This document shows positions 1 through 6,176 of a stretch of DNA of 6,918 nucleotides, piece after piece (positions within the stretch are counted from its first letter, which is position 1; every line of letters starts with the position of its first letter). The stretch lies in assembly GCA_947259435.1 (NCBI GenBank), contig CAMYMP010000145.1, positions 1-6,918 on the forward strand, written 5' to 3'. Origin of the DNA: an uncultured Woeseiaceae bacterium (GTDB lineage: Bacteria > Pseudomonadota > Gammaproteobacteria > Woeseiales > Woeseiaceae). The notes under the pieces were generated by a model. The model had not been told where the DNA came from and did no database searches. It saw only the letters and a program-made list of their open reading frames with translations. Both the position numbers and the translations under genes were made by a program.

Positions 1-127
1 CCCCGGCAACGAGATGGCGAACAAGTATGATCTGAAAGGGATTGGCAGGTTTCTCGCCGGCTGCGCGCTGAATTTCAGACCGCACAAGGAGCAGCTTGCC
101 ATTCTCAAGAAAGCGGAAGCGGCGTAG
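1..127 (+). CDS. C-terminal end of an unrecognised protein (5' truncated by window)
   Basis: The reading frame beginning at base 2 is open from the window edge to TAG at 125-127 and gives 41 residues, starting PGNEMANKYDLKG and ending ILKKAEAA. The tail is basic and hydrophilic (PHKEQLAILKKAEAA), consistent with a C-terminal helix of a soluble protein. I do not recognise the family and propose no function. That this frame is real is supported by its stop lying 3 bp from the stop of the convergent reductase gene, a normal compact bacterial arrangement, and by ordinary amino-acid composition. No start codon or domain can be seen, and no hairpin terminator separates the two convergent genes. Confidence 0.6.
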   Translation, partial: PGNEMANKYDLKGIGRFLAGCALNFRPHKEQLAILKKAEAA

Positions 128-130
128 GTC

Positions 131-1048
131 TCAAGGCACAGGTCGGCCGTTGCGCGCCTCGAGCAGCCGGTACCAGTCTTCGCGGCTGTAGGATACGTCG
201 AGTGCCGACGTCGCCGCCGCGATGCGTGACGGTTTGGTTGAACCGACAATGGGTGAAATCATCGCGGGGTGTTTGAGCAGCCACGCAAGTGCAATGATCC
301 AGTCTTCGGCGCCGTACTTTTCTGACTGTCTGTCAACTTCTGCTCGTATGCGGGCTTCGTCCTCAGCCGAAAACGTATTACCCCAGGCGGGATAGGCGAT
401 ACCGGCAATCGGACACCAGGCCTGCGGCGTAACGCCTTTCAGCTGGCACTGGTCCAGCACGCCGTTGCTCAGCGCATCGACATTGTGGATGTTGATCTCA
501 ACCTGATTCACCAGCAGTGGATCTGGAAGTACCGATTGCAGCAGATCGAACTGTGACGCCGAGAAATTGCTGACGCCGAAATGCGCGACCTTGTCTGATG
601 CTTTAAGTGACGCGAATGCCTCGGCCACCTCGTCGGCACGCATCAGATAGTCCGGGCGATGCAGCATGAGCAAATCGAGCTGCTCGATGCCGAGCCGACT
701 CAGCGAACCTTCAACGCTATGGATGATATGGTGCTGCGAGAAATCGTAACGCGCTGGGGCAGAGCCATTCGGATCGCCGGCAAAGCGTATGCCGCACTTG
801 CTTGCAATGAGTATTTCTTCGCGCAGCTGTGGTGACTCTCGCAAAACCTCGCCAAAAAGTTCTTCACAGGTGCCGCCGCTGTATATGTCGGCATGATCAA
901 ACAGCGTGTAGCCGGCTTCGATCGCCGCGAGTATTGCCTGTTTGCCTATATTTCGATCATCACGGCCGCCGTTCCCGGCAATGCGCATGCAGCCGTATGC
1001 GAGTCGCGACGAAGTCAGATCGCTCTTGCCCAGAAATATCGTCTTCAC
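131..1048 (-). CDS. Aldo/keto reductase, YdhF-like
   Basis: This 305-residue cytoplasmic NADPH-type oxidoreductase has the usual length of the single-domain (beta/alpha)8 aldo/keto reductase family. The canonical tetrad is visible: Asp51 and Tyr56 in FDHADIY, Lys84 in ASKCG and His130 in LMLHRPD. Also present are the strand motif GVSNFSASQF, the VNQVEIN strand, and the cofactor phosphate-binding segment GSTKPSRI near the C-terminus. The DHADIY, SKCGI, HRPD.LM.ADEVA and HFGVSNF patterns match my memory of Escherichia coli YdhF, whose physiological substrate is not firmly known. The start is GTG (1046-1048), 3 bp after the TAA of the upstream glycosidase gene. A weak GTGAG ribosome-binding site lies inside the last codons of that gene, so translation is probably coupled to it. 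There is no signal peptide, unlike its glycosidase neighbour. The substrate may be a sugar or aldehyde from the same pathway, but this is inference from position only. Confidence 0.9.
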   Translation of the reverse strand: MKTIFLGKSDLTSSRLAYGCMRIAGNGGRDDRNIGKQAILAAIEAGYTLFDHADIYSGGTCEELFGEVLRESPQLREEILIASKCGIRFAGDPNGSAPARYDFSQHHIIHSVEGSLSRLGIEQLDLLMLHRPDYLMRADEVAEAFASLKASDKVAHFGVSNFSASQFDLLQSVLPDPLLVNQVEINIHNVDALSNGVLDQCQLKGVTPQAWCPIAGIAYPAWGNTFSAEDEARIRAEVDRQSEKYGAEDWIIALAWLLKHPAMISPIVGSTKPSRIAAATSALDVSYSREDWYRLLEARNGRPVP

Positions 1049-1051
1049 GTT

Positions 1052-1903
1052 TTACTCACGACCAAGTAGCCACAAGAGCTGATCGTCGAGGCGCGCGCGC
1101 CAGGACGCTTCGTTATGGTTGGCGCCGTCGTATACGCGGATCACGAAATCTCCGCCTTCTTCAAAACCCTGCTCGAGCAGCCAGTCCCGAACCGCTACAT
1201 GCTGCGGCCCGTATTCCGCATCGAGCCCCTCGGTTCCGTGGTCGAAGAACATGCGTACGCCACCCGGCACGGTATCGCCGTTCGCGATATCTTTGACTAT
1301 GTATGGAGTGTTATCCAACTCGGATCGCTCAGATTCGTCGATCAGCGCCAACCTCGCTTCGGACACGAGAAAAGCGGTTGAGACACAACCGCAAGCGGCG
1401 AACACATCGGGGTGGTTCTTGACCAGATAATAAGACAACAGTCCGCCCATCGACGAACCCATCACAAACGTTGAGTCTCTGTCTGTGAGTGTGCGAAATT
1501 CTGCGTTGACTCGAGGCATCAGTTCCTCGATCAGAAAGCGCGCATACTCCGGTGCGTCGTGCCAGGGAGAGTATTCGACCCTGCGCTCTGCGGTGCTCCA
1601 GGTTGCGACGACGATGGCCGGCTCGAACAGGCCTTGTTCGGCCCCGCGCATCATCGCCTCATCGACACCCCAATCGATTCCGGTATTGGCGATGCGCGGA
1701 TCGAACAGGTTTTCGCCGTCACTCATGTAAATGACGCTGTAGCGACGATTCGGATCTTCGTCGTAACCGGGCGGCAGCCAGATCTCGACGTGGCGCTTCT
1801 CGGTCAGAAATTTGGAGCTGACGTCCTGCCAGTAGACGAGAGTTCCGGTCACGCCCGAGCCTTGCCAGTCGCCAATGTAAATGGCGGCGTCGAGGCTGCG
1901 CGA
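1052..1903 (-). other. C-terminal alpha/beta-hydrolase esterase domain (Esterase/CE1-like)
   Basis: Residues about 955-1237 of the downstream frame form a serine-esterase domain of the putative-esterase (EstD/CE1-like) type. Typical features are RHVEIWLPPGYDEDPNRRYS followed by VIYMSDGENLFD near the oxyanion strand. The nucleophile elbow is GSSMGG with Ser1105 in G-x-S-x-G, and the late catalytic His1217 lies in GANHNEASWRARL. The acid is probably an Asp in the DHGTEGLDAEYG stretch (1175 or 1182). The domain follows the GH13 C-terminal beta domain after only a few residues, and I see no separate start codon with a ribosome-binding site. The substrate is unknown. Within a glucan enzyme it might remove acyl groups from the polysaccharide or cleave an ester-linked partner, which is inference. 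Confidence 0.82.
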
Positions 1904-4765
1904 AAAAAGCGAGTCGCCGACCTCGAAGACGACGGACTCCAACGGTTTCAGTGTGAGGCGGAACTGACCCCTGCCATTTTCGACGACTATTTCGCTGGCA
2001 TTGTGGCCGTTCAGTTGCTCTGTCAGGGCAAATCGGCCGTCCGCCAGACCCCATGCCGCGATAATGCTTTCCGGCACGACGAGGTTGAGTTCGTAAGATC
2101 TTGTCGCGTCGAAGTTGCTGACAACAACGAGTCGCTCGTCACCCTTCCAGCGCACGAAGGAGAACAAACGTTCATCGTAGTCTGAACTGTGTTCGCGATT
2201 CGACGAGTGAATCTCGAAATACTCGCCGTTCAGCGCCGGATGCGATGCGCTGAGATTCATTAGCCGCACATAGAAGTCCCGCAGCGCTTTTTCCTCTGCG
2301 CTCAGCGCGCCGCCATCGAACGCGCCGCCATTCATCCATCGCTGATGCGACGGAACGCCCCAGTAGTCGAAGATCGACGTCCTCGTCGGATCGCCGAAGC
2401 CGGCGTCGCCGTCGCCTGGCTCGCCGACGTCCTGGGCGAAATAGAGCATAGTGGGCGAGCGGCTGATCAGCGCGGACACGACCATCGCCGGCTTGCCTTT
2501 GCGCGCATCGCCCGCGAAATCGGGGCTCGCGATGCGCTGCTCGTCGTGATTCTCGAGAAAGTGCAGCATGTGCTCTTCGATATCGAGCACCTCGGCGTGG
2601 ATCGGCGCGATCGCGTCGGTGCTCTGCTTGCCATGCATGATCGGTTTCAAGGTGTCGTACAGGCCGACCTTGTCGTACAGGTAGTCCATGCGGCCGAGCT
2701 GGATGTAGTCGCGGTACAGCGCCGGATCGTAGACCTCGGCCAGCAGGAAAGCGTCGGGATTGGCCGCTTTGATCGACGAATTCAGGTAACTCCAGAACTC
2801 GACGGGCACCATCTCGGCCATGTCATAGCGGAAACCGTCGACCCCTTTGGCGATCCAGTAGAGCGCGATGTCACGGAACTTCTTCCAGCTGTCGGGTACG
2901 TCCTTGTCGTCCCAGAACGCGGCGTGCTCGGTGGTCGACCATTCGCTCGCGTCGTCAGGCAACTCGTCGAACGCATAGCGGCCGTCGGGACGCACACCGT
3001 AGTTGACCTTGACCGTTTCGAACCAGTCGCTGAAGCCGGGCCGCGCGGCGCGCGCGCCGTTGCCGGTCCACTTTGCGGGTGACTCATCGAAGTGGCCGTC
3101 AGCGAGCGGATGATCGTCGCCACCGAGAGGCTGATAATCCTCGGGCGCCTCGGGCACACTGAAGTCTTCGCCGACGACGTAATAGAAGTTATTGTCGCGA
3201 GCCCATTCTACCGAGGTGTCGTCGTTGGCGCCGAAGTCCTCCACACCGTCAGGGCGTGACATCGCCTCATATCCGCGAGCAACGTGGTTCGGCACGATAT
3301 CGATGATGACTTTCATCCCGTGCTTGTGCGTGCGCTCGATCAGCGCCTCGAATTCCGCAAGCCGATTCGCGGGATCGACAGCAAGGTCCGGATTGACGTT
3401 GTAATAGTCCTTCACGGCATAAGGCGAGCCGGCACGGCCTTTGACCACATCGGGATCGTCGTCGCTGATGCCGTAGTCGGTGTAGTCGCGAATGACGGCA
3501 TGGTGCGGCACACCCGTGTACCAGATGTGCGTTACGCCAAGCTCGCGAATTCCGGCAAGCGCCGCATCTGTAAAGTCATTGAATTTGCCGACGCCGTTTT
3601 GCTCAATCGTGCCCCATGGCTTGTTCGTACTGACCTTATTACCGAACAAGCGCGTGAACACCTGGTACACGACGGGCTTGCCCGTCACGGTCGCCTGTGT
3701 GGATTCGTTTATATTCAGAATCACGTTGGGCTGGCGCCAACTTAATCGTACGTTCAGCGTTTTTTCGTCGGCATCGACGAATGCCCCAGCACCCTCGCGC
3801 GGCATGCGTTTCGTAACGGGGATTTGCCAGCCATTGACGTCGACGGAGTTCACCGGACGCGCCCAGTTGTGCACGACAATCGTGATCTCGCGCTGTGCCG
3901 GCATGCCTTTGTAGTCGCCAGCGTCGCGTTGCAGCGCTATTCTCAACGAATCACCAACATGCCGCGCGTCAAACTTCAGCAATTCGTAACTGCCGTCTTC
4001 GATGCTCGTGCGACTCTTGCCGTCGTCGTCGTACATTTGGCCGGCAGACTCAGTAACGGAAGTATCGGCAAAGTAGTGCAAAGTCAGGTTTTCGCTCGAA
4101 TAATCGCGCGTCGTGTCAATGTCGTCGATCATTGGAATGAAAGACCCGGCGCGAACGAGAACCGGGATAGTCTCGAGCGTCACCGGGATCGATGTCGACC
4201 GCGAGCCCTCATAGCGAGTGCCGTTCCAGAAATCGAACCACACGCCTTTTGGCAGGTCGACGTCGACAGCCTTGACGCCGGGATCCAATACAGGAGCCAC
4301 AAGAAACGCATCGCCCCACAGATACGCGTCTTTTTCATCGATCAGGTCGAGGTTGTCTTCGTCTTCGAAGAATAATGGCCGCATCAATGGCATGCCTGAA
4401 GTACTGTTCTCGTACGCCAGCGTGTAGACATACGGCAGAAGTCGATACCGCAGCTTGATGTAGTCGCGCACGATGTCGCGCGTCTCGCGATCGTGGAATA
4501 CCGGCTCGGCCGGAATGTGTTCCTGCGCGTGCGGGCGATAGACAGGCTGGAAGACGCCGTACTGCAGCCAGCGAATGTACAGTTCCTTGTCGAACACCTC
4601 ACCGCCTGCGAAACCACCGAGGTCGGAGTGGTTGTACGCGAGACCAAACATACTCATCTGCAGGCTAAGCTCGATTTGCGGTTTTAACCCACCCCAGGAG
4701 CGACTGACATCACCAGTCCACGGGCTTCTCGTACACCAGCTGCGCCCAAACGTGGCCGTAGGCAT
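1052..4765 (-). CDS. Downstream frame of the fusion: GH31 C-terminal half, GH13, esterase
   Basis: This open frame spans 1,237 codons from the first in-frame ATG (4763-4765) to TAA at 1052-1054. That ATG is almost certainly not a real start: the first 14 residues are the preceding GH31 coding sequence read out of frame, and genuine homology begins at PWTGD (residue 15). From there the order is GH31 barrel and C-terminal beta domains (15 to about 352), a linker of about nine residues, GH13 (about 362-950) and an alpha/beta-hydrolase esterase (about 955-1237). No signal peptide lies at the frame's start or at any internal Met before the GH13 domain, so any product made by reinitiation would stay in the cytoplasm. 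Retention of all inspected catalytic residues over 3.7 kb without a stop argues that selection acted until very recently, or that the break is not real. Confidence 0.85.
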   Translation of the reverse strand: MPTATFGRSWCTRSPWTGDVSRSWGGLKPQIELSLQMSMFGLAYNHSDLGGFAGGEVFDKELYIRWLQYGVFQPVYRPHAQEHIPAEPVFHDRETRDIVRDYIKLRYRLLPYVYTLAYENSTSGMPLMRPLFFEDEDNLDLIDEKDAYLWGDAFLVAPVLDPGVKAVDVDLPKGVWFDFWNGTRYEGSRSTSIPVTLETIPVLVRAGSFIPMIDDIDTTRDYSSENLTLHYFADTSVTESAGQMYDDDGKSRTSIEDGSYELLKFDARHVGDSLRIALQRDAGDYKGMPAQREITIVVHNWARPVNSVDVNGWQIPVTKRMPREGAGAFVDADEKTLNVRLSWRQPNVILNINESTQATVTGKPVVYQVFTRLFGNKVSTNKPWGTIEQNGVGKFNDFTDAALAGIRELGVTHIWYTGVPHHAVIRDYTDYGISDDDPDVVKGRAGSPYAVKDYYNVNPDLAVDPANRLAEFEALIERTHKHGMKVIIDIVPNHVARGYEAMSRPDGVEDFGANDDTSVEWARDNNFYYVVGEDFSVPEAPEDYQPLGGDDHPLADGHFDESPAKWTGNGARAARPGFSDWFETVKVNYGVRPDGRYAFDELPDDASEWSTTEHAAFWDDKDVPDSWKKFRDIALYWIAKGVDGFRYDMAEMVPVEFWSYLNSSIKAANPDAFLLAEVYDPALYRDYIQLGRMDYLYDKVGLYDTLKPIMHGKQSTDAIAPIHAEVLDIEEHMLHFLENHDEQRIASPDFAGDARKGKPAMVVSALISRSPTMLYFAQDVGEPGDGDAGFGDPTRTSIFDYWGVPSHQRWMNGGAFDGGALSAEEKALRDFYVRLMNLSASHPALNGEYFEIHSSNREHSSDYDERLFSFVRWKGDERLVVVSNFDATRSYELNLVVPESIIAAWGLADGRFALTEQLNGHNASEIVVENGRGQFRLTLKPLESVVFEVGDSLFSRSLDAAIYIGDWQGSGVTGTLVYWQDVSSKFLTEKRHVEIWLPPGYDEDPNRRYSVIYMSDGENLFDPRIANTGIDWGVDEAMMRGAEQGLFEPAIVVATWSTAERRVEYSPWHDAPEYARFLIEELMPRVNAEFRTLTDRDSTFVMGSSMGGLLSYYLVKNHPDVFAACGCVSTAFLVSEARLALIDESERSELDNTPYIVKDIANGDTVPGGVRMFFDHGTEGLDAEYGPQHVAVRDWLLEQGFEEGGDFVIRVYDGANHNEASWRARLDDQLLWLLGRE
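1916..3682 (-). other. GH13 (alpha-amylase family) domain
   Basis: Numbered in the downstream frame, this is a complete GH13 enzyme at about residues 362-950. It opens with KPVVYQVFTRLFGNK, the usual first strand. The four conserved regions are clear: I, DIVPNH (489-494); II, GFRYDMAEM with nucleophile Asp648; III, LLAEVYDP with acid/base Glu677; IV, FLENHDEQR with transition-state-stabilising Asp741. A long insertion rich in W, D and G (about 500-625) lies between regions I and II. The C-terminal beta domain runs through LFSFVRWKGDERLVVVSNF and ends near LKPLESVVFEVGD. This resembles the amylase-like proteins often found in Bacteroidota and marine gammaproteobacterial glucan loci. Those I recall carry their own secretion signal, which is missing here because the domain is fused behind GH31. 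Exact specificity (amylase, cyclodextrinase or other) cannot be read from the motifs. Confidence 0.88.
3710..4723 (-). other. GH31 domain, C-terminal half (acid/base side)
   Basis: This segment begins at PWTGDVSRSWGG, whose Asp (codon 4709-4711) matches the GH31 acid/base position. It continues through MFGLAYNHSDLGGFAGGE, ELYIRWLQYGVFQPVYRPH, YIKLRYRLLPYVYTLAYEN and MPLMRPLFF, all typical of GH31 barrels. The proximal C-terminal beta domain follows (AYLWGDAFLVAPVL, GVWFDFWNGTRYEG, IPVLVRAGSFIPM). A distal beta domain ends near LSWRQPNVILNIN, which lines up with the natural C-terminus of stand-alone relatives. So the GH31 unit is complete at its C-terminal end, and the only loss is the stretch between the two frames. 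Confidence 0.85.
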
Positions 4766-6062
4766 TGTGAATCTCGTCGCCGGTCGCTTGCACCCCGGCC
4801 TCGCTCAACCAGTGCAGTGAGTCTCCAGGGTGAACTTCGGGCTCACCGAGGTCGCCCCAGGTCGCGGCGGTACCCTGCTCGAAGAGCATTTCGTAGAACT
4901 GCCAGAACCACCGCCGTGCGTTTTCATCGAAAACATCGATGAGGCCGGTATTGCCGAAATAGAAATCGAAGCGGCGCGGCTGGCCGGTCGGATTCCTGGC
5001 GAGGACGTCGTTATCGACGGCGTCCTGCCAGCGATTAGACGTGCTGAGTATGAATGGCTCGGTGATTGCGACGGTCTTGACGCCCTGGTCGGCGAAGTCG
5101 CGGATCATTTTCCCGGGTGTCGGCCAGGCGTTACGGTCCCAGTCGAGGTTGCCCATGTGGCCTTTGATGTCGGGACCGAACCAGTAGATATCCAGGATGA
5201 TGGCATCGAGTGGAATGTCGGCACGCTTGAATCGCTTGACGACATCGCGCGTCTCTTTCTCCGAGTGATAACCAAAACGAGACGCGTAGTTACCGAAAGC
5301 CCAGCGCGGCGGCAAGGGCTGCTTGCCCGTGACGTCGGTGTAATTTTCAATCAGGCCAGGGTAGCTGTCGCCCGCGATGACGAGGTAGGCTGTGCGGCCG
5401 CCGACGGCCTCGAACGTCAGGACGTCGGGTTCCGTACTGCCGATGTCGAGCCAGCCACTTGCCGTGTTGTCGAACACGATCATGTATTTATCGGAGGAGA
5501 GTACTGCCGGCAGGCCGTAGTACATCTGATCTGTGTCTGCGGCCTCGTAGCCGTATGACGCCTTGTTGTAAAGTGGCATACGCCGGCCGCGGCGGTCCAT
5601 GCCGAGCACACGTTGGCCGCCACCCAGGATCTTCTCGCCATCGTCGAGCTGAAAACGAAAGCCGCGCACCGTCTCATACGCAAAGTAGCCGTGCTCCTCG
5701 GAGACGAGGTTTTCGCCCTGACTCGCGTAGTCGATGCGCACCGGCGACTTGTTGATCACGGCGATCAAGCCGTCGATCGCGAATGCGAGCGACTGCGCGG
5801 TTTCGCTGACGGCCGTGCTAACGTCGGGAGCATTTGCAGCCAGTGCAAACGACGGCAACTGCTTTACGCCTTCTTCAATGTAGTGAACTTCGAACGCCGC
5901 ATCGTCTATCGCTCTTACGCGCAGTTCCCCGAGATCTGTCTGCACAACCAGGGTCTGCCCGTCGACTTCATGGCCCCGGTATTCACCGAAGTCAGCCAGC
6001 GCAAACGGCGTGTAAATGCCCAACGCAATCGTCGCAATCAACCGGCGCAAGTTTCGTGTCAC
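4710..6062 (-). CDS. GH31 alpha-glucosidase/transglucosylase, N-terminal part (truncated by frameshift)
   Basis: This 450-codon frame starts at GTG (6060-6062) after a good ribosome-binding site. Residues 1-23 form a Sec signal peptide: basic n-region MTRNLRR, a hydrophobic core, and a likely cut after ALA. Residues 24 to about 245 are the GH31 N-terminal beta-sandwich, including LGGGQRVLGMDRRGRRMPLY (147-165 region). The catalytic barrel starts near LPPRWAFGNYASR (250) and contains DIYWFG (291-296) and the nucleophile Asp404 in WGDLGEPEVHP. After HNAYGHVWAQLVYEK the frame leaves the family pattern and ends after four foreign residues (PVDW) at TGA 4710-4712. The product therefore lacks the substrate-binding Arg segment, the acid/base Asp and the second half of the barrel, and on its own should be inactive. 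The motif set resembles C. japonicus Agd31B, an alpha-1,4-glucosyltransferase, more than a generic maltase; that assignment is inference. Confidence 0.9.
   Translation of the reverse strand: MTRNLRRLIATIALGIYTPFALADFGEYRGHEVDGQTLVVQTDLGELRVRAIDDAAFEVHYIEEGVKQLPSFALAANAPDVSTAVSETAQSLAFAIDGLIAVINKSPVRIDYASQGENLVSEEHGYFAYETVRGFRFQLDDGEKILGGGQRVLGMDRRGRRMPLYNKASYGYEAADTDQMYYGLPAVLSSDKYMIVFDNTASGWLDIGSTEPDVLTFEAVGGRTAYLVIAGDSYPGLIENYTDVTGKQPLPPRWAFGNYASRFGYHSEKETRDVVKRFKRADIPLDAIILDIYWFGPDIKGHMGNLDWDRNAWPTPGKMIRDFADQGVKTVAITEPFILSTSNRWQDAVDNDVLARNPTGQPRRFDFYFGNTGLIDVFDENARRWFWQFYEMLFEQGTAATWGDLGEPEVHPGDSLHWLSEAGVQATGDEIHNAYGHVWAQLVYEKPVDW
4721..4727 (-). other. Frame-breaking deletion junction in GH31
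   Basis: In-frame GH31 coding sequence ends with the Lys446 codon AAG (4725-4727), one unmatched C follows at 4724, and family-like sequence resumes one frame over with CCG (4721-4723) for the Pro of PWTGD. Typical relatives carry about 27 residues between these points, including an R-[AS]-G-F stretch with a substrate-binding Arg. The junction base assignment may shift by a base or two if there was microhomology. Confidence 0.75.
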
Positions 6063-6068
6063 TGTGTG

Positions 6069-6073
6069 TCCTT
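6069..6073 (-). promoter_or_regulatory. Ribosome-binding site deciding the GTG start of the GH31 fusion
   Basis: The minus strand reads AGAGAAAGGA followed by six bases (CACACA) and GTG at 6060-6062. The AAGGA core at this spacing is a strong Shine-Dalgarno signal. It supports the GTG start, which also gives a well-formed signal peptide. Confidence 0.7.
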
Positions 6074-6091
6074 TCTCTTGTTATGCCTTAA

Positions 6092-6097
6092 ATTTTA
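6092..6097 (-). promoter_or_regulatory. Candidate -10 box for the GH31 fusion gene
   Basis: On the minus strand this reads TAAAAT, one mismatch from TATAAT, about 30 bp upstream of the GTG start. The matching -35 position is GC-rich and poor (GCCCGC), so either an activator is needed or the true promoter differs. Confidence 0.3.
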
Positions 6098-6120
6098 GTC
6101 ATTTAGCGCCACGCGCGGGC

Positions 6121-6136
6121 ATGAATACGTTTGCAT
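6121..6136. promoter_or_regulatory. Putative LacI-family operator
   Basis: ATGAATACGTTTGCAT is an imperfect palindrome centred on the CG at 6128/6129: the outer ATG/CAT arms, the fifth base pair and the central ACGT are symmetric. A central CG flanked by A/T-rich half-sites with TG...CA ends is the typical shape of LacI-family operators (compare the cre pattern TGWAANCGNTNWCA, met at most positions). Its place midway between two divergent glucan-enzyme genes suggests a MalR-like regulator acts on both. No regulator gene is in the window. Confidence 0.5.
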
Positions 6137-6160
6137 CGCGTCCGCCTCAAATGTTCCTGT

Positions 6161-6169
6161 TGCTACAAT
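6161..6169 (+). promoter_or_regulatory. Extended -10 promoter element for GH97
   Basis: TGCTACAAT matches the extended -10 pattern TGnTATAAT with one mismatch. No convincing -35 hexamer sits 16-18 bp upstream, which extended -10 promoters can tolerate. Transcription would be expected to start at about 6175-6177, essentially at the GTG start codon. Confidence 0.45.
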
Positions 6170-6176
6170 TGTCCGA

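Larger units (their letters stand above)
1052..6062 (-). pseudogene. Broken gene for exported GH31-GH13-esterase fusion enzyme
   Basis: Two overlapping minus-strand frames together encode one protein: 446 residues of GH31 (from GTG 6062) continue, after a lesion at about 4724, into 1223 residues of the second frame, which hold the rest of GH31, a GH13 and an esterase. Repaired, the protein would be about 1,690-1,700 residues with one N-terminal signal peptide. In C. japonicus Agd31B (from memory) the nucleophile and acid/base Asp are 68 residues apart. Allowing for a 6-residue longer loop here, about 27 residues are missing between K446 and PWTGD, and one extra base is left over. This implies a deletion of about 80 bp. 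Because conserved residues are absent, a simple one-base error or programmed frameshift does not explain it. All other catalytic residues are intact. It is either a recent pseudogene or an assembly error in a functional gene. Confidence 0.8.
6063..6176. promoter_or_regulatory. Divergent promoter region between GH31 fusion and GH97 genes
   Basis: This 114-bp gap lies between two divergent GTG start codons and must hold the promoters of both the minus-strand fusion gene and the plus-strand GH97 gene. It contains an AT-rich patch near 6085-6105, a LacI-type imperfect palindrome at 6121-6136 and an extended -10 at 6161-6169. No small gene or RNA structure is evident in it. Confidence 0.75.

Noticed and set aside
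110..160. Possible bidirectional terminator between the convergent genes
   Set aside because: No stem-loop with a T-run is visible; the stop codons are only 3 bp apart, and any terminator would have to lie inside coding sequence.
3047..3058. 12-bp palindrome GGCGCGCGCGCC, repeated at 1090-1101
   Set aside because: Both copies sit inside coding sequence where Ala and Arg codons are GC-rich; two chance copies are plausible, and no regulatory context is visible.
2345..3082. Plus-strand open frame of 245 codons, and a similar one of 242 codons at 4830-5558
   Set aside because: Both lie antisense to strongly conserved GH13 or GH31 coding sequence and give Arg/Val/Asp-rich products with no recognisable motif, as expected for shadows in GC-rich DNA.
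4708..4727. Programmed ribosomal frameshift joining the two GH31 frames
   Set aside because: There is no slippery heptamer at the junction, and about 27 conserved residues are missing, which a frameshift could not restore. The TGATG overlap at 4708-4712 opens a third frame that stops after eight codons.
4763..4765. ATG as the true start of the downstream 1,237-codon frame
   Set aside because: The first 14 codons are GH31 sequence read out of frame, no ribosome-binding site or signal peptide is present, and homology begins only at PWTGD.
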